A stretch of DNA of 48,633 nucleotides, taken from an uncultured Clostridia bacterium. GTDB lineage: Bacteria; Bacillota; Clostridia; TANB77; CAG-508. The notes beneath the pieces are model-generated. The model was not told the origin of the DNA and did no database searches. It saw nothing but the letters and a program-made list of their open reading frames with translations. The first letter of the stretch is position 1. Each line of letters opens with the position of its first letter. This document shows, piece after piece, positions 8,841 to 18,210 of this stretch. The stretch lies in NCBI GenBank assembly GCA_944392385.1, contig CALXWL010000006.1, positions 1-48,633 of the forward strand, in the 5' to 3' direction. Both the position numbers and the translations under genes were made by a program.

Positions 8841-9116
8841 TTACAATTTTTTCTGAACTATTGTAACAATATCTGATATATAGTCTCCTAAAACTGGAAT
8901 ATTTAGTCTTATTAATTTTTGCAAGAAATATACTAAGATTGCTGAAATTATAGTAATTCCTATACCTATTCCTACTCCTCTTGAAATTCCTGCTAAGAGA
9001 TTTCTTTTTATTATCTCTTTTTTATTTCCAATTACATATGAAATCTCTACTATCCTAGATTTATCTAACTTTTCATTTATTTTATCTATTTTTTCATTTA
9101 TTTTTTTATTAAACAT
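8841..9116 (-). CDS. DUF5665-type small membrane protein
   Basis: A 91-residue protein (95 if the GTG at 9128 is used). A charged N-terminal helix (KKINEKIDKINEKLDKS) is followed by RNLLAGISRGVGIGIGITII, one hydrophobic segment of about 25 residues, and a C-terminal LNIPVLGDYISDIV stretch. This matches the small Firmicute family DUF5665, whose function is unknown. The ATG at 9116 is preceded only by a weak GGGTG that lies inside a possible terminator arm, so the exact start is uncertain. It lies between the UPF0182 gene and rpe on the same strand. Confidence 0.7.
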   Translation of the reverse strand: MFNKKINEKIDKINEKLDKSRIVEISYVIGNKKEIIKRNLLAGISRGVGIGIGITIISAILVYFLQKLIRLNIPVLGDYISDIVTIVQKKL

Positions 9117-9120
9117 AAAT

Positions 9121-9151
9121 AAAAACACCCATTTATATTTTGGATGTTTTT
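9121..9151 (-). terminator. Weak terminator or attenuator after the UPF0182 gene
   Basis: The arms 9121-9130 and 9142-9151 pair with one G-U, and on the minus strand the hairpin runs into TTTTTATTT. The 3' arm covers the likely ribosome site of the next gene, so it may partly uncouple that gene from the upstream operon. Confidence 0.4.
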
Positions 9152-9158
9152 ATTTTAT

Positions 9159-11927
9159 TTATTCTGTTATTTGTTCATCTGTTTCAATTATTTCTGCATT
9201 TATGTTTTGTACTTGGCTTTGCTCTTGTAATAAATTTTCTAATTGATTTATTAGTGTTTGTAATCTTTCTATATCTTGTCCTATTAATGCCCAGTCATTG
9301 CTTTGGTTTGATTGAGTTAAATTATTATTTGCTTTTATTATTTCTTCTATTAAGTCTTCTATATTATCTGTTTCTATTGTTATACTTACTGCTTCTTGTG
9401 ATAATAGGTTTGCTAATGCTTCTTCTATATTGTTTCCTATTGCAACTTTATTTCCTGATGCTACTATTACTTTTTTTAGTATTGGTGATGTTTTATTTTC
9501 ATTTTGCAACACTTGGAATATTGGTTCTACATAAAGCAAAGTATTATTTACTGGAATTACTATTATGTTTTTTTCTATCTTAGTTCCCATTACTTCGATT
9601 GCTTCTAATTCTGCTGATATTTTCTCATCTTGCTCTACTAATGTATCTAATTGTAATGTTCCTAATATTGCATCATCTTTATTAAATTTATATAGTTTTA
9701 ATGTCTTTTCACCATTTTCATTGTATGAACCTACTAAGTATGCATTAATATTTTGTTTTTCATTAATTGTGTATGGCAATACTAAACCTAGAGTCGCATC
9801 TTCATTATCTACAGTTTTTACAACTGTGTAATATGGGTTAATATCTGTTCCAACTAGTGTTGTAACTTTACTTGTATTTTCTTTTGCTGTATCCCAAACA
9901 TCGTCTGCTCTGTAAAGAACCTCTGGTTGTACTTGATGATATTGTTTTAATATCTCGGCTTGTATATTATATAGGTATTCTGGATATACAAAGTGCTTAG
10001 ATATACTTTGAGGTATTTCTTCATTTAAGTCTTCAAATAAGGTTGGATACATGTTCCAATATGCCATTATTATAGGGTCTGTTTTGTCTGTTATATAAAA
10101 TTTCATTGTTCCATCATAACTATCTACTAGTACTTTAACTGAATTTCTTATATAGTTTATTTTTTCTATTGTTCCATTGTCTTGTACTAAGTTTGTAACT
10201 TGTGAGTATGGGTAATTATTTGATGTTGTATATGCATCTATTACCCACATTAGTTTTCCTTCATCTGTTACTATCATGTATGGATTTTCATCATATTTTA
10301 AATATGGCATAACCTTTTCTATTCTATCTAGTATATTTCTCTTTATTATTATATTACTTTCTTTTGTTATGTTTGTAGAAAATGCAAGTTTTACATTTTT
10401 TTCTTTTATTCCTAAAATTAGTCTGTCTAAGAAACCTAGTTTTATTCCTGCTTCTCCATCATATGTGTTATAACTGTTAGTTGTACTTGTTAATGGATAA
10501 TCATACTCGATATTTTCTTCTTTATTTGTTGCAATTACTTCATTTGTTTGAAGTCCAAAGTATATTCTTGGCTGAGTTATTTTTATATTTTCTTCTGTAT
10601 CTACAAAATTACTTTTTATATAATTTAGTGCTCCTGCATCTGTTGTTGTTGAAGCTGATGTTATAATTACTCCATATCCATGTGTGTATTCATATGTTTT
10701 ATTGTTATATGTTCTAGTTTCATTACTTATTATTTCTCGCGGACTTACATATACTAATGTTTTTTGGTTGTTTATATCATATAGTCCAACTTGTGTTGAA
10801 TTAAATGTATAATATCCAAGACTTGTTTGATATTCTTGCAAGTGTGATAATACTCTTTGTTTATTATATATATTTATATTTTCTATTACATCTGAGTTTT
10901 CTTCTATGTCGTCTGCTGTTATTGTACCTGTACTTGCTAGTTCTATTTCCTCTATATTAATGTCGTATGCTTGTTTTGTGAAACTAATATTTGTTTCTAT
11001 ATATTCTTTTTGTTTATCTAATTCATTTTGTTTAACATATGTTATGTCTGTTAAGAATACTACTACAAACATAACTACTAAATATATTGGTATTAGTAAT
11101 ATGTTATAACATGCTTTTTTATATTGCCCTTTTCTTGATTTTATTAGTGCCCTTATTGCACATATTATTATAAAAGCTGCAAATATTACATATCCCCATT
11201 TTTTTACTGTTACATCAATAAATCCTGCTCCATATAGTGCTGTACCATTGCTTGTTTGTGTGAATTTTCCAAGCACTATATCTTGTACCATGATTATTGC
11301 GAGCATCGCAATTGCAAGTATTATTAAAAATGCATTTATTGTAATTTGTTTTATAAATGTGTTCTTTTTTAGTGTCTCTATGCTTATTCCTTGTTCAAAG
11401 AATTTATGAAAACATATAAGATAATATACTGTTATATATATACTCATTATTACCATTACAACTATAAAACTATATAATATAGATTCTATAAATGGTTTTT
11501 GAAAAACATAGTACCCTATGTCTAAGTTAAATATTGGTTCTGCTTGCTCAAAAAAGGTTTTGTTAAAAGCAAGTATTGCTTTTTCTGTTATTATGTTTGA
11601 AAAGATTATTCCTGCTATTGCTGCAAATGCTAATGATATTGATTTATTAGGTAGTTTTGGCATTTCTTTGTTTTCTTCAATGAAGAATTTTTTTAGGCCT
11701 TTTTTTATTAGTATTGTTGTTATATATGTTAGCATATATATTATTATAAAGCTTACAATAAATACGTATATTTTCTGCTCTAGGTTATGTTTGAAAATTT
11801 CTACGTATTTTTCTCCTATGCCTAGTATTTGTAAATATTCGCCTCTTATATTTATGTAGCTATATATTATAAATGCTATTATGAATAGTGTTACAAATAT
11901 TACTCTTTTTCTTATCTTTTTTTTCAT
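9159..11927 (-). CDS. UPF0182 family membrane protein
   Basis: A 922-residue protein. The first third holds about seven transmembrane helices (for example residues 8-25, 52-72, 97-115 and 150-172). The middle and C-terminal parts form a large extracytoplasmic domain with the conserved segments THGYGVI, QPRIYFGLQ, YVYPEYLYNIQAEILKQYHQV and LVLPYT. The acidic, Gln-rich tail (ending QTLINQLENLLQEQSQ and onward) is typical of the family. UPF0182/COG1615 proteins occur in Firmicutes, Actinobacteria and Cyanobacteria, and no function is established. The start follows AAAAAGGAGG, and ftsY ends 25 nt upstream, so the genes are probably co-transcribed. Confidence 0.9.
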   Translation of the reverse strand: MKKKIRKRVIFVTLFIIAFIIYSYINIRGEYLQILGIGEKYVEIFKHNLEQKIYVFIVSFIIIYMLTYITTILIKKGLKKFFIEENKEMPKLPNKSISLAFAAIAGIIFSNIITEKAILAFNKTFFEQAEPIFNLDIGYYVFQKPFIESILYSFIVVMVIMSIYITVYYLICFHKFFEQGISIETLKKNTFIKQITINAFLIILAIAMLAIIMVQDIVLGKFTQTSNGTALYGAGFIDVTVKKWGYVIFAAFIIICAIRALIKSRKGQYKKACYNILLIPIYLVVMFVVVFLTDITYVKQNELDKQKEYIETNISFTKQAYDINIEEIELASTGTITADDIEENSDVIENINIYNKQRVLSHLQEYQTSLGYYTFNSTQVGLYDINNQKTLVYVSPREIISNETRTYNNKTYEYTHGYGVIITSASTTTDAGALNYIKSNFVDTEENIKITQPRIYFGLQTNEVIATNKEENIEYDYPLTSTTNSYNTYDGEAGIKLGFLDRLILGIKEKNVKLAFSTNITKESNIIIKRNILDRIEKVMPYLKYDENPYMIVTDEGKLMWVIDAYTTSNNYPYSQVTNLVQDNGTIEKINYIRNSVKVLVDSYDGTMKFYITDKTDPIIMAYWNMYPTLFEDLNEEIPQSISKHFVYPEYLYNIQAEILKQYHQVQPEVLYRADDVWDTAKENTSKVTTLVGTDINPYYTVVKTVDNEDATLGLVLPYTINEKQNINAYLVGSYNENGEKTLKLYKFNKDDAILGTLQLDTLVEQDEKISAELEAIEVMGTKIEKNIIVIPVNNTLLYVEPIFQVLQNENKTSPILKKVIVASGNKVAIGNNIEEALANLLSQEAVSITIETDNIEDLIEEIIKANNNLTQSNQSNDWALIGQDIERLQTLINQLENLLQEQSQVQNINAEIIETDEQITE

Positions 11928-11952
11928 TTCAGCCTCCTTTTTTGTTTTGATT

Positions 11953-12861
11953 TTATTCTATTATTGCATTTACGAATTCTTCGGAGTTAAATTTTTCCAT
12001 GTCGTCTATTTTTTCTCCTACACCTACAAATTTAACTGGTATTGAGTTTTCGTTTACTATTCCTATTGCTACTCCTCCTTTTGCTGTTCCATCTAGTTTT
12101 GTTAGTATTAATCCTGTTATTGGTACTACTTCTTTGAATGCTTTTACTTGTGTAATTGCATTTTGTCCAGTAGTTGCATCTATTACCATTAGTGTTTCTT
12201 TTGAAGCTTCTGGTAGTTCTTTTTCTATTACTTTGCCTATTTTTTGTAGCTCGTCCATTAAGTATTTTTTTGTATGCAACCTTCCTGCTGTATCACATAT
12301 TAATACATCTGCTTTTGTTTCTTTTGTGATTTTTATTGCATCATATACTACTGATGCTGGATCTACTCCTTCTTCTTTTTTTACTATTTCAACTCCTGCT
12401 CGTTTTGCCCAGATTTCTAGCTGTTCTACTGCTGCTGCTCTGAATGTATCTGCTGCTGCTACTACTACTTTTTTTCCGCTTTTTCTTAGGTTGTTTGCTA
12501 TTTTTCCAATTGATGTCGTTTTTCCAACTCCATTTACTCCTACTACTAGAATTACTGCTGGCGTTGTTTTTATTGTTAGTTCATTCGGTATTTTATCTAG
12601 TATTGCTTGCATTTCTTCTTTTAAGGCTTTTTTTACTCCTTCTTCATCTTGTATTTTTTCTTGTTTTATTCTGTCTCTTAGTTTTGAAATTATTTCTTCT
12701 GCTGTTTCTACTCCTATATCAGACATTATAAGAATTTCTTCTAGCTCTTCTAGCAATTCTTCATCAACTTTTCTGAAATTACTAAATACCATATTTATTT
12801 TGTCGTTTAGGGAATTTCTTGTTTTCCCTAAACCTGCTTTTAATTTGTCAAAAAATCCCAT
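11953..12861 (-). CDS. ftsY: Signal recognition particle receptor FtsY
   Basis: The membrane-docking GTPase that receives SRP-ribosome complexes for co-translational membrane protein insertion. At 302 residues it is a short Gram-positive form with almost no acidic A domain. The N domain starts MGFFDKLKAGLGKTRNSL. The NG domain shows G1 GVNGVGKTTSIGKIA, the I-box ADTFRAAAVEQL, DTAGR (G3), TKLDGTAKGG (G4) and FVGVGEKIDDM with a C-terminal amphipathic end. Instead of lying beside smc it sits between prkC and the UPF0182 gene, with short gaps suggesting an operon. Confidence 0.97.
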   Translation of the reverse strand: MGFFDKLKAGLGKTRNSLNDKINMVFSNFRKVDEELLEELEEILIMSDIGVETAEEIISKLRDRIKQEKIQDEEGVKKALKEEMQAILDKIPNELTIKTTPAVILVVGVNGVGKTTSIGKIANNLRKSGKKVVVAAADTFRAAAVEQLEIWAKRAGVEIVKKEEGVDPASVVYDAIKITKETKADVLICDTAGRLHTKKYLMDELQKIGKVIEKELPEASKETLMVIDATTGQNAITQVKAFKEVVPITGLILTKLDGTAKGGVAIGIVNENSIPVKFVGVGEKIDDMEKFNSEEFVNAIIE

Positions 12862-12933
12862 TGTTTTTCTCCTTTTTTTGTTTTTGCAATTTTGTTTTCA
12901 AATTTAATAATGAATCTGGAGACTATTTCCACC

Positions 12934-14892
12934 CTAAGAAATGTCTATAGTTGTTTGTGTATTTAGATTCAAATCCTTAGTAGCCTTTGTGCTTCCATCT
13001 ATTATTACTTTTATTCTTACTGTTCCTTCCCCATCAAATCCTACTGTGAAATTGGTTTCATCTTCACTTACTTGTTTTGATTCTACTTGTTCGTCATTTA
13101 CTGTTACTACTAATGTTACTTGTTTTGGTGGTACTAGAACTTCTTTTTCTTCTCCTGTTTCTTCATCTATTACTTTTTGATATGTTGGTTTATATTGTAT
13201 TAATGAAGCAACATCTATATTTATTGTTCCTCTTTTTATTTCTTGGTACTCATTTATTGTTATTGTTATTTCTGAATTTTTATCTACAAAACTATGTGGA
13301 GATATACTTTGCTCTACTACACCTTTTCCTTTGCTTGAATCTGTTATTTTGTATGTTGCTTTATATTTTAATTTTGATTCTTCTATTTTTGCTTTTGCTT
13401 CATCTTCTGTAAGACCTGTTAAGTCTGGAACTTCTACTTGTTCTATTCCTAAACTTACTTTTAGTGTTATCTGGCTTCCTGCTAATACTTCTTCTCCTTC
13501 TGCTATACTTTGTTCTACTACTATTCCTGCTTCTATATCGTCGTTGTAGTCTTCTTCAATCTTTGCTTCTAGTCCTAATTCTTTTAGTTCTTTTATTGCT
13601 TCGTCTTTAGTTTTTCCTACTAGTTTAGTTACTGTTACAATTTCTTGCCCTTTGCTTACTACTACTTTTATTGTTGTTCCTTCTTTAACTGTAAAGTTTG
13701 GTTGATATTTTGGGTCTTGTGATATTATTTTTCCTTCTTCTATTTCTACATCATATTTTTCTTCTGCTACCTCTATTGATAAATTCGCCTCTTCTGCTTT
13801 TTGCCTTGCTTCCTCAACTGTTAGGTTTGAGAAGTCTGGCAGTGTAACATCTTTTGCTTTTCCTGCATTTAATGCAAACATTGTTATTCCTATTGATGCA
13901 AAGAATACTACTAGGAAAATTACCACTATTAGTGCTATTTTTACAGCTTTATGCTCTTGCAAGAATTTTTTGAATTTGGCGAATTTGCCATTTTTCTTTG
14001 TTTTTGGGTCTTCTTCTATTTTTTGTGCTGCATTATTAACTGGTGTATTCCTTGTTACTCCTACTTCTGGATTTTTAATTATTCTATCTAGGTCTTGTAT
14101 CATTTCTGTTGCTGTATTATATCTCATACTAGGTTCTTTTTCCATTGCTTTCATTATCAAGTCATTTAGACTTTGTGGAATTGCTGGATTTAATTTTATT
14201 GGCTCTACTGGTTTTTCTTGCATGTGTTTTAGTGCCACTGATACTGGTGTATCTGCATCAAATGGTACTTTCCCTGTTACCATTTCATATATAACTACTC
14301 CTAGTGAATATAGGTCTGATTTTGCATCTGTGTACCCACCTTTTGCGTGTTCTGGTGAGAAATAGTGTACTGAACCAATTGTTGTTCCAAATGCTGTTAT
14401 TGTTGAGTTTGACACTGCTTTTGCTATTCCAAAGTCTGTTACTTTTGCTACTCCTTCTTCTGTTATTATTATATTATGTGGTTTAATATCTCTATGGATT
14501 ATATTATTTCTATGTGCAGTTTCTAATGCTGATGCTATTTGCCTTGCTATTTTTACAGACCATTTCCAACCCATTTTGCCATCTTCTAATATAATTTCTT
14601 TTAGAGTTTTTCCTTTTATTAATTCCATTACAATATAATATAGGTTTCCTTCTTTGCCTACATCATATACAGAAACTATATTAGGATGTGTAAGGCTTGC
14701 TGCTGATTCTGCTTCTGTATTAAATCTTTTTATAAATTCGTTATCTGTTGTATATTCTTCTCTTAATACTTTTACAGCTACATATCTTTTTAATACTAAA
14801 CAGCGTGCTTTATATACTGTTGCCATTCCGCCGCTTCCTATTTTTTCTATAATTTCATATCTATTTCCTAATAGTTTTCCTTCTAAATTCAT
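12934..14892 (-). CDS. prkC: PASTA-domain serine/threonine protein kinase PrkC
   Basis: A membrane kinase that senses muropeptides or lipid II and phosphorylates cell-wall, growth and germination targets. It has 652 residues. The kinase domain (about 10-270) shows GSGGMATVYKA, VAVKVL (catalytic Lys), IHRDIKPHN, VTDFGIAK and SPEHAKGG. A basic juxtamembrane stretch leads to one transmembrane helix (about 317-342). Three extracellular PASTA domains (about 350-417, 418-484, 485-553) each contain the L-T-x-x-E/D-A pattern. A C-terminal tail of about 100 residues is predicted to be beta-rich. Its cognate phosphatase gene is immediately upstream. In spore formers PrkC also transmits a germination signal, consistent with the sporulation genes nearby. 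Confidence 0.96.
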   Translation of the reverse strand: MNLEGKLLGNRYEIIEKIGSGGMATVYKARCLVLKRYVAVKVLREEYTTDNEFIKRFNTEAESAASLTHPNIVSVYDVGKEGNLYYIVMELIKGKTLKEIILEDGKMGWKWSVKIARQIASALETAHRNNIIHRDIKPHNIIITEEGVAKVTDFGIAKAVSNSTITAFGTTIGSVHYFSPEHAKGGYTDAKSDLYSLGVVIYEMVTGKVPFDADTPVSVALKHMQEKPVEPIKLNPAIPQSLNDLIMKAMEKEPSMRYNTATEMIQDLDRIIKNPEVGVTRNTPVNNAAQKIEEDPKTKKNGKFAKFKKFLQEHKAVKIALIVVIFLVVFFASIGITMFALNAGKAKDVTLPDFSNLTVEEARQKAEEANLSIEVAEEKYDVEIEEGKIISQDPKYQPNFTVKEGTTIKVVVSKGQEIVTVTKLVGKTKDEAIKELKELGLEAKIEEDYNDDIEAGIVVEQSIAEGEEVLAGSQITLKVSLGIEQVEVPDLTGLTEDEAKAKIEESKLKYKATYKITDSSKGKGVVEQSISPHSFVDKNSEITITINEYQEIKRGTINIDVASLIQYKPTYQKVIDEETGEEKEVLVPPKQVTLVVTVNDEQVESKQVSEDETNFTVGFDGEGTVRIKVIIDGSTKATKDLNLNTQTTIDIS

Positions 14893-14960
14893 TTTTTATC
14901 ACATTCCTTTCATGAGGCATACGTAAAAAATAGTTTGCACTAAATTACCTCTTTTTCTTT

Positions 14961-15692
14961 CTAGTTTTCAATTATGATTGCTGTAATGTTATCATATCCT
15001 CCAAGTTCTTTTGCTTTTTTTATAAGATGAGTTGTTGCATTTTTGGTATCTTCTATTATGATATTATATATTTCTTGTTCTGATATCATATTAGTTAATC
15101 CGTCTGAACATATTAGTATTATATCATTTGGATTAAAACCTTTTACCATAATATCTGGTTCTATTTCTTCTTCACAGCCCAATGCTTTCATTAACATGTT
15201 TTTCTTTGGGTGGTGAATTGCTTCTTCTTTGGTTATTGTTCCATCTTTTACTAATTTTTGCACATAACTGTGGTCAGTTGTTATTTTTCTCATAATATTT
15301 TGTCTTATTCTGTAGATTCTGCTGTCTCCTATATGACCTATATGTACTCTATTATTATATATTAGACATACTTCTAATGTAGTACCCATTTGTTCTAATT
15401 CTTTTTCTTCTTTTGATTTTTCATATACTACTTTGTTTGAATATTCCATTGCCTTTTTTATAATATCCATTATTTCTTCTTTTGTATATTGCTTATTATC
15501 ATCAAAATTTTGTTTTATATATTGTGCAGCATTCATACATGCTAAACGACTTGCAATTTCTCCACCTGTATATCCACCCATTCCATCAGCTAAAATACAT
15601 AGTATATAATTATCATTTTCTTCTGATATGTAGTAGGCATCTTGGTTTGTTTGTCTTACCATTCCTATATCTGTTTCTGCATATATTTTCAT
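14961..15692 (-). CDS. prpC: PP2C-family serine/threonine phosphatase PrpC/Stp
   Basis: Reverses PrkC phosphorylation. The 243-residue single-domain PP2C carries every core motif: TDIGMVRQTNQDAYY, the metal-binding DGMGGYTGGEIAS, HIGDSRIYRI, TDHSYVQ, ILICSDGLTN, and GGYDNITAI near the C-terminus. Its ATG overlaps the rlmN stop codon by 4 nt (translational coupling), and prkC follows after 68 nt. The order rlmN-prpC-prkC is standard in Firmicutes. Confidence 0.96.
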   Translation of the reverse strand: MKIYAETDIGMVRQTNQDAYYISEENDNYILCILADGMGGYTGGEIASRLACMNAAQYIKQNFDDNKQYTKEEIMDIIKKAMEYSNKVVYEKSKEEKELEQMGTTLEVCLIYNNRVHIGHIGDSRIYRIRQNIMRKITTDHSYVQKLVKDGTITKEEAIHHPKKNMLMKALGCEEEIEPDIMVKGFNPNDIILICSDGLTNMISEQEIYNIIIEDTKNATTHLIKKAKELGGYDNITAIIIEN

Positions 15693-16721
15693 TTACTCAC
15701 CTCTTTTTTTCTTAGTTGGCCACAAGCTGCATCTATATCTGACCCTAATTCTCTTCTTATTGTTGCTACTATTCCATGTGCATTTAAGTAATCCCTAAAT
15801 TTCATTATATTTTCATTTGTACTTTTATTAAACTTTCCATCTTTTATTTCATTTATTGGAATTAAATTAACATGACAAAGCATTCCCTTTAATAGCTCTG
15901 CAAGGCTTTTTGCATCTTGAAGGTTATCATTATTATCTTTTGCCAATGCATATTCAAAAGATATTCTTCTATGTGTTTTTTCTATATAATATTTACAAGC
16001 TTCCATCAATTCTTGAATATTATATAAATTATTTATTGGCATCATTTCACTTCTTTTTTCATTTGAACTACTGTGAAGTGATATTGATAATGTACATTGT
16101 ATATTTTCATCTGCTAATTTATATATATTTGGAACTATTCCACTTGTAGAAATGCTTATATGCCTTGCTCCCATATTTATTCCTTTTGGATGATTCAATA
16201 ATTTTATTGCTTTCATTACATTTTCATAATTATCTAGAGGTTCTCCTATTCCCATAAACACTAGATTAGAAATTTTAATGTTTTCATCTCTTTCTACTGC
16301 AAGTAGCTGTTCTACAATTTCACCTGCTTCTAAACTTCTAGCAAATTTTACTCCTGTTGATGCACAAAACTTACAGCCCATTTTGCAACCTATCTGTGTA
16401 GATACACATATTGTTTTTCCATATTTATATTCCATTAAAACAGATTCTATTGCATTATTATCTAGAACATCAAACAAATACTTTTTAGTTCCATCTTTTG
16501 ATACTTGTTTTTGTATAATTTTAAAAACATGCAAGTCAAAATTTTCTTTTAGCTTTTTTCTTAGGGATTCTGATAAATTCGTCATTTCATCAAAACTTGT
16601 AACATTTTCTTTATATATCCAATGAAAAATTTGTTCTGCTCTATATTTCTTCTCTCCGTAAATTTTCCATTTTTATTTTGAGCTCATCTAAATCGTAATT
16701 TTTAATATTTTCCTTTAACAT
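15689..16721 (-). CDS. rlmN: 23S rRNA/tRNA adenine-C2 methyltransferase RlmN, interrupted by a +1 site at CGGA
   Basis: A radical-SAM enzyme that methylates A2503 of 23S rRNA and A37 of some tRNAs. The coding region begins at ATG 16721 (MLKENIKNYDLDELKIKMENL). After 21 codons the zero frame meets CGG (16658-16656) and stops at TAG 16643-16641. If the C at 16658 is skipped, GGA-GAG-AAG-AAA continues as GEKKYRAEQIFHWIYKENV, the usual RlmN N-terminus, and joins the long frame. The total is then about 343 residues, the normal size. Downstream are TICVSTQIGC, GCKMGCKFCAS (CxxxCxxC for the 4Fe-4S cluster), MGIGEPL and the methyl-carrying Cys in DAACGQLR. Without the shift the protein would lack about 45 N-terminal residues. 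The same C-before-GGA lesion occurs in three other genes here. Confidence 0.93.
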
Positions 16722-16756
16722 ACTTTCCCTTCTATTTTTTAAAATTTGACGAATAT

Positions 16757-16785
16757 ATTTTATCATATAACTAATATTTATACAA
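16757..16785 (-). promoter_or_regulatory. Putative sigma-A promoter of the rlmN-prpC-prkC operon
   Basis: On the minus strand TTGTAT (16785-16780) and TAAAAT (16762-16757) are 17 bp apart, about 36 nt before the rlmN ATG at 16721. Confidence 0.5.
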
Positions 16786-16794
16786 GCATACAAC

Positions 16795-16822
16795 AAAAAA
16801 AATCCGCTTTTGCGGATTTTTT
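16795..16822 (-). terminator. Intrinsic terminator of the type IV pilus operon
   Basis: AAAAAATCCGC, a TTTT loop, and GCGGATTTTTT form a near-perfect hairpin with a T-run. It lies just past the pilC stop codon. Confidence 0.9.
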
Positions 16823-16826
16823 AATT

Positions 16827-18176
16827 TTAGAATTCATATGATGATAATAAGAATCCACCCATATATGCTTGTATTAATGGCACTAATACTACTAATACTA
16901 CAAATATTAATACTACTCCTATAAATATTGTTACTATCTGTGGTAATACTTTTATTATCTTTTTAATAATATTATCTATATCTATTTGCATATAGTCATT
17001 TAATTTTTCCATCATCTCTGCTAAATCTGTCTGCATTCCTATTTTTAACATTTCTGTAATCATTGGTGTAGATAATCCTGATTGTTCAAATGGTTCTATC
17101 CAAGATTGTCCTATTAAAATATTGTTTATTGCTGATTCAATTAATGATAACATTACCAGGTTATTTGTTATATTCCTACTTGTTTCTAATGCTTCCTGAA
17201 TTCTTAGACCATTTCTTAGGTTTAGTACTATTGATTGTACTAATCTTGAAAAGTCTATTGCATATATTAATTTTCCAAATATCGGCATTTTGTATTTAAA
17301 ATAGTGATAATTATATCTTCCTTTTGGAGTTCTTATGTATAATACTATTGCTAGTACAATTATAGCTATTATTCCTACTGGTATATACCATATCTGCACG
17401 ATTTTATCCAAGAAATTAGAAAATGCTATTGTTAGTGGAGGTAATTGTTCTGTTGAGCCAAAAGCATCAAATACTTTTTGTAACATTGGTACTGATATAA
17501 GAGTACCTACTATAGCTAAAAGCATTAAACCTATGAATTGTACTAAATTTGGCACTAATATTTCTTTTAATTTTTTATTCATTGCTTGAGTTTCTTCTAG
17601 ATAATTTACTGCTTGTTCTAATGCATTTGTAAGAGAACCTGATATTTCTCCAACTTTAATCATATTAATGTATATTGGAGGAAATACTGCTCCATAATAT
17701 TCCATTGTTGTATACATGTTTTCTCCAGCTTCTACTCCTAATAAAATATCTTCTACTATTACTTTTAATGTTGGGTTTTCTATAGTTTCTATAACTGTTG
17801 ATAATGCATGTATGTTATTAAAATTTGCTTTTTTTAATAAATAGAAATTTTGTGTAAAAACTAAAATATCTCTCTTTTTTATTGCTCTATTTTTCTTTAG
17901 TGCATCTGTGGTTCTTCTTATCCAACTATCTTTTTTGTTCATGTTTCTTTCTATTTGTTCTGCTCTTACTTGTTTTAATACACTATTGCTTGTTTCTATG
18001 TTTCTTCTTTGTTTTTTTCCTTTTTTATCTACTTTTACTTTCATTGTTATAACTGAAATTGGATATAAACCATTGTTTTTTAGTTTTTTTAGCAAAATAT
18101 ATTTATTAGGTGCATCTGTTCTATATTCAACAACATCTCCAGTTCTAGTTGCAGCTCTATATTTATATAAAGGCAT
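16827..18176 (-). CDS. pilC: Type IV pilus inner-membrane platform protein PilC
   Basis: The polytopic platform that couples the PilB and PilT motors to pilin insertion and removal. At 449 residues it is typical of the GspF/PilC family. The N-terminus (PLYKYRAATRTGDVVEYRTD) is the usual T2SSF opening. A cytoplasmic four-helix domain holds FTQNFYLLKKANFNN, GVEAGENMYTTME and the conserved IKVGEISGSL. It is followed by two transmembrane helices (about 207-230 and 258-280), a second cytoplasmic repeat (FSRLVQSIVLNLRNGLRIQE), and a C-terminal transmembrane helix near 410-432. It is the last gene of the operon and is followed by a strong terminator. Confidence 0.93.
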   Translation of the reverse strand: MPLYKYRAATRTGDVVEYRTDAPNKYILLKKLKNNGLYPISVITMKVKVDKKGKKQRRNIETSNSVLKQVRAEQIERNMNKKDSWIRRTTDALKKNRAIKKRDILVFTQNFYLLKKANFNNIHALSTVIETIENPTLKVIVEDILLGVEAGENMYTTMEYYGAVFPPIYINMIKVGEISGSLTNALEQAVNYLEETQAMNKKLKEILVPNLVQFIGLMLLAIVGTLISVPMLQKVFDAFGSTEQLPPLTIAFSNFLDKIVQIWYIPVGIIAIIVLAIVLYIRTPKGRYNYHYFKYKMPIFGKLIYAIDFSRLVQSIVLNLRNGLRIQEALETSRNITNNLVMLSLIESAINNILIGQSWIEPFEQSGLSTPMITEMLKIGMQTDLAEMMEKLNDYMQIDIDNIIKKIIKVLPQIVTIFIGVVLIFVVLVVLVPLIQAYMGGFLLSSYEF

Positions 18177-18210
18177 ATTATCTTCCCTCCGCTTTTTTGT
18201 AATTTGTATA

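Noticed and set aside
11999..12907. A 302-codon plus-strand ORF opposite ftsY, exactly as long as FtsY
   Set aside because: It is the mirror frame of a real gene. Low-GC codon use removes stop codons from that antisense frame; there is no ribosome site, and the protein is Ser/Phe-rich without a family.
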